Positions 39,601-58,000 of a stretch of 64,000 nucleotides of DNA are shown here, piece after piece. Numbering within the stretch: the first letter of the stretch is position 1; each line of letters starts with the position of its first letter. The stretch is taken from contig NC_086259.1 of NCBI RefSeq assembly GCF_021018805.1, positions 16,821,501-16,885,500 on the forward strand. The letters run 5' to 3'. Both the position numbers and the translations under genes were made by a program. This DNA comes from Prinia subflava. Taxonomy: Eukaryota; Chordata; Aves; Passeriformes; Cisticolidae. A model generated the notes under the pieces. It had not been told where the DNA came from. It saw only the letters and a list, made by a program, of their open reading frames with translations, and made no database searches.

Positions 39601-42600
39601 TTTTCATTCTGTTCATGAATGTGTGAGGGAGTAAATGACAAGTCTAGGGGTTGAATCTCGGTTCTTTACTCGTGTGATAAAGGTTGTTGCAGCCGCTGGT
39701 TGCTTGCCTCAAAATGTGTCTGCAGTACCTGGGCTTCTAAATTAAGTGCACAACAGTTTTCCTAATGAATTGCCCAAGGTGCTCTTAGTTACTGAAGGAC
39801 AGAGTTATGTTTCCCTTTCTTCACATGACTAAAACCTAGCACAGCTACTGAATTAACCAATTTGAGTCTTCATGATGAAGCCTTTATTCTTGAAAGTACA
39901 AGGACCTGCATTCATTCTGAAGACAGTTTTCTCCCTGCAATGTTGTTGACTCTTGTGTGCATCTGCAGCTGTATATTTAGAGCCGGATGTAATATTTCTA
40001 GAGACAATAATATGTGTAATCTAGTGCTAGATTACTGCCAGGATTAGATGTGAGGGTCATGTTTTAAGAAGTGCTGTTAGAATTCAGTGGCATCTACACT
40101 GCATCTGCTGCCACCGAGGCTCTGCTGCTGCATCGCTGCCTCTTGCAGAGGTCACAGCATCAGGCTGGAACATTGTGTTCCAGCTCTGTGTCACAACCTC
40201 ACAAATGAACAACATACTGGAAAGAAATGGAAAAAAAATCATTAAAATATTAATAAAAATAAAACCCTGATGACTGGTTATATCTTCCACGTGAGCAGGC
40301 ATGTAGAGACAGCTTAGATGAGATAATAAAGAAAATGGGAGACAAGACAAGAATTTCAGAGGTGTGGTTTGTCTGGCACTGGTGTTTTTGGCTGAGCTTG
40401 TAATGCTCTGATATGCACTAGATACGCTCACAGGCAGTTGCACCTTTGAAAATAAGACACTCCTTCATGCCTAATCCTTGCATCACAGGAATGGCTCCAA
40501 ATGTGCAGTAAAGCCTTTGATCTGTGCTTCGAGAGTGCTACTGGCAGAAAATTATTCGAATTGGCTGCGGAGGTGTTAGGATGGGGGTCAAACTGGAACT
40601 TGCTATCAGTACTTTGGATCTGAGTCTGACTTTTTTTTTGCTTTCCAAAGAACAAGATTTGAGGTTAAAGTTCTGAACTTAAATCTGAAGCAGAGAAATG
40701 TTTTCCTCAGTTGTTCTCTGAACATTTGAGTTGAATTTGGGGATCCAAAATCTTGAAAATGTTGGAGTGTTTGGAAATCATCTGCTATGCTGTTTACAGT
40801 GTTGAATTTGGTTTTGGTTTCTGTTTTACTCATTTCCAGTAACCTGGAATTCACTGGAAGAAAACAAAAACAGAATCTGATTTGATATTCAAAGATCTAT
40901 ATTTTAAAATTATATATGTTTTAGAAACAGAAAGCAAAAAGCTCTTTCTCAGCAGAATACAACATAGAGAAAATACAGATGTTACTTTATCTTGCAAGCT
41001 TTGTATTTCCTTTCCAATAATAATACTTCCCTAAAATGACTTGATAACATCTAGTTGAAGCTTGCTGAGCTCTTGGGCCTTTTTCAGAAGTTAAACATGA
41101 ATGCTGTGCCTTATTTTAGGAGGCTTTATATTTATTTGACCTGTTTCTTTGTCTCTGGGGAAATTAATAAACAAATCTCTATATAAAGTATTTTTCAGTA
41201 ACAGATATCTGGAAGGATGTTAGTTGGAAATCTATGCTAATTATTCTTGATTTTCAGCCCTTCATACTTACTCTGCTCAGGTTGATTTGCTGGTAAGCCA
41301 CATTTTTTAACATAATAGTGCCATGAGAGTCTGTTAGTGCTGTAGTAATGTGTAGCCAAGGTAATTCCTAGGTCACTGTTGAGATTGTGAGCTGTGCAGC
41401 AGTGGTGTCATACAGTGACGTGGTGGCATTTGTGGATTTTAATTACACAGAGGAGGGCAGGAATGCTTACCCCTTTTTTCCATTCCTGCTCCGAGTAAAG
41501 CTGATGCAAGCAGTAGTGGGCAAAACGCAGGATGTGTGTTCAGGTGTGGAGTTCAAACATACATCTAATTTGGAAGCTTTTGTATTCTGCTGAAACCAAA
41601 ATATCACCAAGGGGAAGCAAGTCATATTTTCATCAGTGTTTAGAGTCCACATCATAACACTCACAGGTGGCTGTAAGTCAGACTGTGATGGATTGAATTA
41701 GGATTTACCATTAAACGCTGATGTACTTCAGCAGTATTGGCTGTCTGTTAGCTTTCTGCTGGGAAATCTGTGGCCAGTTTAACTTTGGGCAAGCAGTTCA
41801 CTAATGACATTCAGATTTCCTTGGTGGAATTTTTTAGGCTCGTGGTAGTAACTGTGCATTGAGGTCAAACCCGTGAACAAGTGCACTTTTTTCCCTGACT
41901 GGAAAACTCAGTCTTACAAACTTGTGTTTACAATATTTAAGGTTTTGTAGAACTGAGGCATTTCCTTTAGAGGTAGTAAATAAATTAATACAGTCATCCT
42001 GATAGAAGACAAGGATATTTCTGCAGAATTATGCACAGACATGACAATGTAATTGAGCTTGAAAACCAAAACATAACTGCCAAAGGTGGGAGTGAAGCTT
42101 GCAGCCATTGTGCTGACACAACCTGAAAGTTCAGCTTGTCTTAAAGGCTGGAGTTACTTTAAAACAGGTTTTTGATATGAAACTGGAAAGGGAGGGGGGA
42201 AGTCACCCTAATCCAGTATGCAAAGATGCTGTTTTGAGAGGGTGTTTTTTCACTGAATGTGTAACTCTCAAGTGTATAAGCCATCTCTGTGTTGATGGAT
42301 TGTGTGCTACACATTTTTTTCCAACAGCATTGTGCCTTCTTTATGGTCTGGGAATATAAGTAAGGCCAAGTAGACAGGCAGAGGAAATCGAGAAAACTGA
42401 TTTTTCCTGCAGCCTGGGAAGCACTTGTATTTCTTTTCCCCTTCAGATGTGCATCACTAGCTGCTGGCTGTGTAAGTAACTGGCTTTTTACAAAATTGCA
42501 TCACCCAGAGATGCACCTCGATGGTCTGGTGTGTTGTGGGAGCCCCTGGCTCGTCTCACAGGGCAGGTACATTTGTTTCTTGGCCCACGCGTGAGCCCTG

Positions 42601-43978
42601 TGTCAGAGCACGCAGGGGAAACAAGTGAGTGTGTCTTGTTGAGGGCTGAATCATCCTGTTGGAACAGAAAATGCTGTTGGAGGACTAAGGTGGATTAGTT
42701 TTCCAAAACACACTGTGAGACAGAAGAGCGTGATGCATTAGCTCCTGATAAACAGGGCTTCTCTGGGAGGCATCTCTTCAAAGCTGTGTGAACTGGGATC
42801 CCTGGGGGAACTATTGCAATTCCCTGGAATTCTTCTCCAGCCTTTCGGGAGCCACCCAGATGAAAGGGTTTGCCAGTTTCGCAGTGCCTAATTGCAGGGC
42901 TGTTCTCTGTTCTGCTTTTCAAAGTGTGTCTGTAGAGATGATGATAAGGACACCTTTCTTGAAAAAGTAACTTGTGAGACTATTAAATGTTGTATTGAAA
43001 CAAAAAGTTTGCTAGTTGGGTATGCCAGTTTCATACCACTTTATTTTCCATGTACACAATGCCTTTGTGATTTTAGCTAAATATTTAATTACTTTTCTTC
43101 TTAAACCAAAACGTCGCTTTGCTTTGCATAGTATCATTTTGCATAGTAAGAGAACTTACAAAGGTAATTTAGATTCTAACTGGTGTTCTGTGTCCTCTCC
43201 ATTATGCATTTCCCAGTCAAATGACACTTTTCTCCAGTATTAATCTGATATTTCGCTGCTGTTGCCCTCTCCTCCGTTCCCTCACTGTCTCCCTTCCTCA
43301 GGGGTATTGCACATACCTCAGCCAGCTCTATTGAAATAGCAGCACTCCCTGGCAGTACAAACAGCCAGTCAGATGTTAAACAATGAGGGAGACCAGCAGT
43401 GGAGGAGGTACCGGGTGGTTCCAGGCTCTGCAGGAGAGCTCCTGATGGAGGGAAGGAAAGGGCACTTTCCATTCGTGTCATTCTGTAGTGCTGAGAAACA
43501 CAGAATCGGGGGGAAATCACTGCTGCAGACATGAGAGATGAATCTCACTTAAAATTAAGTAAACCTGTCCAAGTTATTGTAGAAGGTAAGACAGGTCAGA
43601 CAAAGCACTGTCACTTTAAGCACATTTTTCCACCTCCTCCTGTAGCAGAAGGTGATTCCAAATGGCTCTGACTCATTCCCAGGGGGTGCCTGTTGTTTTT
43701 TTTCCTAATAACAGTGTGAGTTTAGTGAGACTGTCATTAGCAGGATATCTATAGCTTTTTTGAAGGCTCTGCTGCATGTCCTTTCTTTTCTTCTCTATGT
43801 ACAGCACAGAGCTGTGTTGATATTTTTCCTGGGAACTCAAGACCTGCTCATATTTTCTCCAAAACCAATGAGATTAGAGCATTCCCTGTTGGGAATTCAG
43901 AAGCTTAGTTGGATTACTGCATTCCCTGTTCTGTACTTGTTCATCAAATTGAGGTTGGATATGGTTTCCTGGGAACTT

Positions 43979-44015
43979 CAGGGTTAAGGCTAACCCTAAC
44001 TGCAGGGTTAAGGCT
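43979..44015 (+). repeat. 24-bp repeat with telomere-like hairpin
   Basis: CAGGGTTAAGGCT occurs at 43979-43991 and again at 44003-44015. Between them is AACCCTAAC, which pairs with the GGGTTA of either copy (GGGTTA-AGGC-TAACCC). The motif resembles 1.5 units of the vertebrate telomere repeat in both orientations, but is far too short to be an interstitial telomere array. Confidence 0.8.
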
Positions 44016-45397
44016 GCATTAAAAAGAAGAGGAAATATTTGTTAATGGAAATAGTTTTGACTATTACAGTGTCTAAGGGATTCACTGTTCTACATGTAAA
44101 AGGTATGGACATAAGTAATGTTGGAGAATGCTTCTTGAAATGAAAAACAGAACTTAATATATATTTTATTTATGCTGTGTTTAATTTTGCAACAATTTAA
44201 TTTCTTGTAAATAAATTGTAGTAAGAAATGGGCTGCTATGAGCATTGAGGAGGTGGTGAGAACTGTCAGTATTGCAGAGTCCATGATTCAGTTTCTGTAT
44301 TTCTAATGGGACCTGAGATCCTGGATAGCTCAGCTTCTTACAAATTCAGTAATTCACACTTGGATGGCCTTTCAGGTTTGACATATTCCCAGGTGACAGA
44401 GGTGAATGTGTTGCTTCCCTCACAGCTGCCTTCAGCCTTTTTGGTTTGTAAACCCCTAAAATTTTCCATAGGAGGAGCAGATCCTTGCACAGCAGATGTG
44501 ACCCTGCTGGTAACAAATGTGGTTTCCTTCTTCACCTTTTGTTGACCTAACAGAGATTGGGAACAGCAGGCCTTTGGGGATCTGTAAACCAGAAGTAAAA
44601 ACCACTGCAAGTGCAAGGATGATCTGCAGTAGGAACATGCTCTTGCCAGTACCTAAACCAGTTCTGAAAAACCCACAGAGGTCTTCTGTTCACAGTACAG
44701 CTTCTAGTTATTCAACAGACTGATTATCCAGGTGCCACCCTTGTGTTTGAAACCAGCTGCTGACCTTTCCTTCCCAGCTCTCAGCGCTGCCCCTGGTTAA
44801 AGCAGTCATTAGAGGGTGACATTTTAATCTAGCATACATTGTATCTGCTTGGTCTGAAGTCCTTACACGTAACCCTCTCTTCTCTCTCATTTAGCAGCAC
44901 TTGATGCATTTCATGGAGTGTGACACAGCTGATTTGTTGAAAGAGAATTGGTAATAGAGAGCAGCCTTGAACAAGGATGCGGTTTTGTTTTCTGTTAAAT
45001 CATTGTTGCTATAGTGACCTGAGATCTGTTTAGCACTCAGTAGGTATATCATATTCTGGGCAAAAGTTTGGGATTTTTCAATATTCCTCTTAACAACTGT
45101 CTTACAGAAGTAGGTATGTGTATAGTCTTTCTACAAGAAAAGTCCCTGGTTCTCTTACTGCTGCTCCTGTGAGTACCTGCTGTATTTTGGCTGGTGGTGT
45201 CCCTCCTTTGCTGGAGTAATTTCAAGGAAGTTAGATAAATAACATACCCTTGTCAAGGCTGGGGGAGAGTTTCATGGGCTGAAGTGATAAATGCAAAAAT
45301 ATGGAGAACATGAACTATGCTAAGCAGTGGTCATTCTTATGGATTGGTAACCCAGTTTTGGAGGAGGGGGATGTTTTTGAAGCTGATTCACATGGTT

Positions 45398-45580
45398 GGA
45401 GTCAGGAAGTCTGAGTTCTTCTCCCACATCTCACAGGTTTCTCATGTTCCATCAGGTGTGATTAAGGGCATGGTGCAGCTGCAGCTTTAACTGAGATTTT
45501 CTTCTCAGTTGGAAAGTGGGGGATAGTAATTCTGCTCTTTGAGTTCTTTACATTCCTTGGGAGGTGTTGAAGTCTTCAGT
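45398..45580. repeat. ancient MIR/L3-like repeat, opposite orientation
   Basis: Reads GAGTCAGGAAGTCTGAGTTC, TTCTCCCACATCTCACAGG, then AGTTGGAAAGTGGGGGATAG, TAATTCTGCTCTTTGAG and GGGAGGTGTTGA. This is the order of the inverse orientation of the repeat seen at 32826 (GAGTCAGGACTCCTGGGTTC, CAGTTTCCCCATCTGTAAAA, TGGGGATAATAATACT, GGGGTGTTGTGAGG). An 8-bp inverted repeat, AACTGAGA/TCTCAGTT (45489-45510), falls inside it. Limits are approximate. Confidence 0.5.
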
Positions 45581-52466
<6,886 letters not shown>

Positions 52467-53674
52467 TAAACATAAAACTACAAGTTCCTTTCTCACTTAC
52501 TGTCAATCTCCTTCAACTTCTTTCTCTTTCCCGTGCATGAAATCTTAATTAGATGGACTCAGAAAAGGCAGAGAACTTGGTGCTGTCAAATTATCTAACC
52601 ACTAGAAAATTTGCTCAGGGTGATAGCTCTGAAAACTCTTTGTGGTGTTTAACAGTCAGAAGGGAAATTTTGGGCCACAGTGATTAAATCTTCCTGCTGA
52701 ATTTGTGCAGGAAAGTGGTGCTCTGTGTAAAGGCACATGGATATGCGTGGAACAATTGTATTTTTACATATAGTCCTATTCCTGCATGAAGAAAGTTAAA
52801 AATTTCATCCTTGAATTCATGTAGGAAACCCAGAACTTGCACTGGAACTGACAGATACTCAATCTTCACTGAAATATTTCAGTGTATTTGTATGGATGTC
52901 TATATATGCTGGTTCTCTGAAGTGGTGTTTTCAAACAGAAGACACTGTGTTTACATTATTCCAGATTTTTTCATCCACTTGTGAGGTTTTATAGGCCCCA
53001 TTAGGTCACTGCAAGTTTTAATGACAGAGAAGCACTCCACAGCACTGAGCTTTGGAAATACTCTAAAGTAGGAAAAGCTGCATGGCCCCCAAAGAACTTT
53101 GAAAGGTCATAACTTAAAATAATACCAAACTGGCTTCAACTTAACTCTTGCATGGTTCTCTCTCACGTTTCTCAACATTATTTTGAAGATAGTTTATTTG
53201 TTACCCTTTGGGATTTTACTTTTTCAGTTGATTATACAGCCATGACTATGGTGTAAATGTGTTTTATCCAGTTAGGACTGTGAAAACAAGCCATGATTTC
53301 CCAACAGCTAGATTGGGGTCCTTGTTATTGTTGAAATGTTCCTTGCCTAATGCATTAATGGAATTAATTAGACAGAAAGTTGTCTAAATTTCTCAAGTTA
53401 GTTGATTTTCTTGTGATAATTTTGATTCTGCTTTTTCCATAAATTTCCCTAGTGGTGCTAGCATTTATATCTATTTCAACAGATGGAGTAGTTACACCTA
53501 CCTTTCCAAATTCTGTTTCCAAGTCTTTATTCCATAGTTTATGGCAGCTGCCTTTTTGAGTCTGCTTAATGGAATACAGGATAAAGCTTGAACCTACAAC
53601 TTCCTGCTGAGTGGAAAGGAAATTGGTAGGGTGTAGGCAGGCTGTAATGTGGAGCAGCCTTACATTTGTCTCTT

Positions 53675-53697
53675 AAAAAAAAAGAAAAAGAAAAAAA
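53675..53697 (+). repeat. A-rich run with G interruptions
   Basis: A9-G-A5-G-A7 purine run in intron 2, followed by CCCC. No attached retroelement seen. Confidence 0.85.
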
Positions 53698-54713
53698 CCC
53701 CAACAAACCAAATGCATAAATAATTATGTTTGTGAAACAATAACATCTTAGCATGGATACTTTGGTATTTTCTTCAAAAAGATTGGTGTCTTTATATAAC
53801 CTCAGAGGACCTCATAAAGAAGTGGAGTGAGCTGGACTTCTGTTTATTGCTACCTGGCTGAGCACTCTGCATCAGATTACATTATAACTATGGAAATTTC
53901 AACATAAGTCAAAATACAAACTTTAAAAATGTTTTTACTATGACTTGGGCCTTCGTAGTATCTTGATGCATCAGATGTGGTCAGATTGGAGGGAGCATAA
54001 AATTAGATTTCCTTTATACAGTTGTACTGTGTATTCACAAATCCAAAACAGTTCTCAAAGTTATGTTTAGTCTGCTGAAGAAATCAAGTTGAAAAAGCTG
54101 GATTTATGAAGTAGTTGAGTTCAGCAGAAATTCTCTAGTATATGTAACAAAGAGTAGAGGTATCCAAAAGACACTTTAACCGAGGAGCTGAGAAAGTGAC
54201 CCTTGCATAGTTCAGTTATTCCCAGATTTCCGAGAGACTTCAATACGTCTCTGGGAAATGGTGACTTCCAGTTTTTTATGAAATCATTCTGCCATGCTAA
54301 TCTGAGCAGCAGCATGCTCTGATGTAATGTCCAGCTCTAGTATCAGGAAGTGTATGATAGTGGAACAAGTCAAACTAGTCCAAAACATGTTCCCAGTACT
54401 GTTTCTTCTGGAGTGCACTCTTAGTATTTTGATTTTTTTCCAAAGCCTTCAAATAAAGTGTGTGTGTATTTATGTAAAAATGTCTAAATGAACTGTTTTG
54501 ACTACCCCAAATTTATTTCATATTTCTGATTAATATAAATTTTGTATTTTGAGCTGTGTTTTTACACATGCTGCACTGTAAATTCTTTAATACTATGAGA
54601 TATTATTGACATGATTTGACATAAAATGAAGCAGTTTAGTACTTTGAATCACAGGCTTTCCTGACTTTTAATTTTTGAGAAAAATTTAGGGTTCCAATTT
54701 CTACTTCACTGAA

Positions 54714-55008
54714 GGCAGCATGGATTTATGAAGGTCCTGCTTGACCAACCTGACCTCCTCCTGTGACAGGGTGACCTGCTTAGTGGGTGAGGGAAAGGTT
54801 GTGGAGGTTTAAATTGGCTATTAGGAAAAAACTCTTCACCAAAAGTGTTCTCAGGGCATTGGCTGCCCAGGGAATTGACTGAGTCACCATCTGTGGAGGT
54901 ATTTAAAGGATGTAGGTGGAAGATGTGGCTCAATGGTGAGCTTGGCAGTGCTTGGTTAGATGTTGGAATTGATCTTAGAGATATTTTCTAAGCTAAACAA
55001 TTCTGTGC
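54714..55008 (+). mobile_element. CR1 LINE with RT joined to 3' UTR
   Basis: CR1 remnant in intron 2, same strand as the host gene. 54714-54805 matches the RT segment that normally reads QHGF..KSCLTNL (GTCCTGCTTGACCAACCTGA is visible), followed by GTGACAGGGTGACCTGCTTA. At about 54803-54808 the sequence jumps straight into the CR1 3' UTR (GGAGGTTTAAATTGGCTATT), then CTCTTCACCAAAAGTGTTCT, GGCTGCCCAGGGAATTGACT and TGGAGGTATTTAAAGGATG. It ends near AAACAATTCTGTG, a diverged copy of the usual tail. Stops in the RT part make it non-functional. Confidence 0.9.
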
Positions 55009-58000
55009 GAGATGCCACAGGAGAGCCCCTGTCCATGTTCAAGTTTTCATCCCCTCTGTCTGCTGTCACCAGGGTCTATTTCTGGCTTATTAGTGCACAG
55101 TAATGAGTCAGAGAGGGAAGAGTGCCATTACCTTTCCTTACATCATCCTGAAGCCCTCCCATGGCAACACTGACCCGGCCCAACCTATTTTAACACATGA
55201 AATCTGACAGGCAGCGCCGGAGGTGTGCAGCTCCTCTTAGGAAATCAGATCACGATAACAGGACGTGTCTACCTGGGTTTCAGAGGAAAACCTGGTTCCC
55301 AGGCAGCAGAAGCTTAATCCAGGCTGGGTTCACATTTAAAAGTCATTTTCGTGTGTGGAGTTGTTCCCACTCAGTGTTTGTTGAATAAGCACAGCTATCT
55401 GAGCATTTCACTCCTGGCATTTGGGGATTCCCACTGTTCCATGTGGGAGTCATGGGCAGTCAGGTTTCTGGGGATAATGAGCTGTCAGTTTTCTAGACAT
55501 GCTGAGGGCTTGTGTTTTCTTTCCCCCTGACAAATGATGTGATCCCTGGTCCTTTCCATGAGCAGCAATCAAACTCTCAGAATTTTTTCTTCCCTCTGTC
55601 TGTCCTCTTCTTTCTATCCAGTTGGGACAGCAGGTGTGAAGGAAGGTGTTGCTGAAGCTGGCTCATGGGCCACAAGCTCTTGAGGCCAGGAAATGGGAGC
55701 TAAATTTAGCTTTTGATGAAGTGTGAGCTCTTTAGTATCAGGAATAGCAGGGCCTCCTTGAGCTGGGCTAGGCTTCTGCTCTTCTGCTTTCAATTTGTAA
55801 AGCACAAGGTGTGATTAGGGTGTTGTGTGGATGATTATGAGGGGGATGCTACCCTTGATAGTGAAATAACTGGAAGAACCTTTTGAAAGAGATTGAAAAA
55901 AACCTTACAGTATAATTTTATGAACTGCTGAGCACCAAATATAGGAAGAGTCCCAGGAAAAAGGCTTTGGTATTTCAGTCATGACAGTACTGCCTTGCTT
56001 TCCTGTGGTGTCCTTTCTTTCAGCCTTAAAGCCAGCACTTCCATCCCTGTCGCTTGTGTTGTTTTATTCATTTCTTGGCAGTGGAGTGTAGTCAGAAGGA
56101 AAAACAAACAGAGCAGGAAGCCTTGACAAGCACAACAGTCACACGTTCAGCTCGGTGCTTGACCACGCTGTTTGTGCCAGGGAGTCCCCACGGTAAATGT
56201 TTCCATTGGGTTTTTAGTGATACTTTATTTTAGTCTCCTTGGAGAACCTGCCTTTTGTTTTGAGTGCCAGTTCAGCCAGTGCTGCCAGTGTGGAGAGGTC
56301 ATACAAGGACCAGAACCCAGCAGAGGCAGGGAATATTTTAAGGAGGAAAAGGGCATTTCTAGCAATTCCCAGCAACTCTGTCTGTGCCCTGGGTTAAGTC
56401 AGAAGAGTGGCAGGTTTCTCTTGCAGGTCTGCCCAAGTCTGACTTGCAATGCTGGGGTTTGCATCAGCTATGTGGAGGTTTTGTACAGCTCTGTGCTTGC
56501 CATGGGGCTTGGCTCCCTGCAGCCCTGGGACACTCCACTGTTCCCATGGCTGATAATAAATGGGGGCAGAGAAGCCTGTGCTGTTTTATAAGTCCCAATA
56601 ATGAATATCAGCTGGAGAAAAACCACAGCAAAACCCCCATCCTGCTGACCAGAGAGCAGGCAAGGGAGAGAGAGAGTCACTGAATAAACACATGAAGAAT
56701 CAAAGGCAAAATCTGGGTCATCAAATCCCACTTACTGCTACATCTTTTCAGATGGCAAAATCCCCTAGAAGCATATATGTGGAGGGTGCTGTTGCAAGGA
56801 AAAACTCGGGAACAGTTTGCTACATAGACAAGCCTGTTCTTGTATTCTTCTGAATAACACACATGCCAGTAGCAAGGGATGTCATGGTGGTAATTGACTA
56901 TTAAAGGAATGGCAGAGGTCTTCACCATAATTTTTAGAGTGCTCTGTTTCTGGCTGTTTCAGGTGTTCTGTTTCTCAGTAACACGCAGGTTCCTGTTTAG
57001 TTCCCTCCTTGCCTGGGTACAGATTACTGCAGGGGCTGTAACACTGGCATGAAGCAAATGTTCACTTTCTTATTTTTGTGAGCAAAAAGAAAAACCTGCC
57101 TTTGAAACATTCACTGCTTTTTCATAATAAACTTGTATTCCTACTCATTGACTAAGAAATGAAGTAGTTGGGGTGCAGAGCAAGTGCTTCCTTTTTCAGC
57201 AGAGGTATAAATGTACTCATGTTGACCAAAGCTTTGCATATGCAGGCCTTTAATCTCTTGCAGAGTTTTTATCCTGTGAGCTGTCTTTTTAAAGCAGGAG
57301 AATTTAATCCTATGAGTAAAGTTTGTACTTCAGCTGTTCCCAGGTGGCTTTTCCTCTCTGACTGAACCTTTACACCCCAAAAATGAGAATAGAAAATCCT
57401 TCAGAACACAGTTCCAGGATCAGTTAATCTTAAAAAAAATAGTGCCAACAGTAGATGTTCTTAAAGTAGATATTATTCTTCCTCATTGGAATAATAAATA
57501 AGCTACAAGTAGTTTAATCTTCTTGCTCCGTGTAAGAGTTTTGCTCCCACATTTTCCTGTTTTCTAAAGTATTTTTCTACTATGTTGTGGTTGTACAAAA
57601 ATAATGTGAGATCTTGATTGTGCAGGAAGCTCAGTTGGACCATGTGTCATCCACTACTCTGTTAAAGCCACTGCATTTGAGAACAAATTATTTTTAGTAT
57701 TGGGGCCTAAACATACTAAACACACAAGGAGCCTAAACTATTATTTTACATACTTGTATATGTAAAAATGTATTGAAGTACAATGAAGAATTATAAAATC
57801 TTCACTGTACTTCAGTCCTGCCTCATTTACTGTTTGTGACAACAGCAGGCAAAACATTTCCAGCTGATTTTTTTTTAAGTTGAAACGGTAGCTGTCAAAA
57901 CAGTGGGGTAGAACTGGACTCACTGCAAGGGCAAGGCTGAAAGTAAGAAAAATTTTCCCTATGTGGTCAGAATGCCTAAGGAAAGCCTGGTTTGAAGTCT

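Larger units (their letters stand above)
35801..45397 (+). other. intronic DNA, few landmarks
   Basis: AT-leaning sequence with the (CTG)5 run, the doubtful L3-type scrap at 39520 and the telomere-like repeat at 43979. A pyrimidine-rich acceptor-like site (CTCCCTTCCTCAG, ending 43301) and a strong donor-like GAAG|GTAAGA (GT at 43586) bracket 284 nt, but all three forward frames are closed. Confidence 0.65.
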
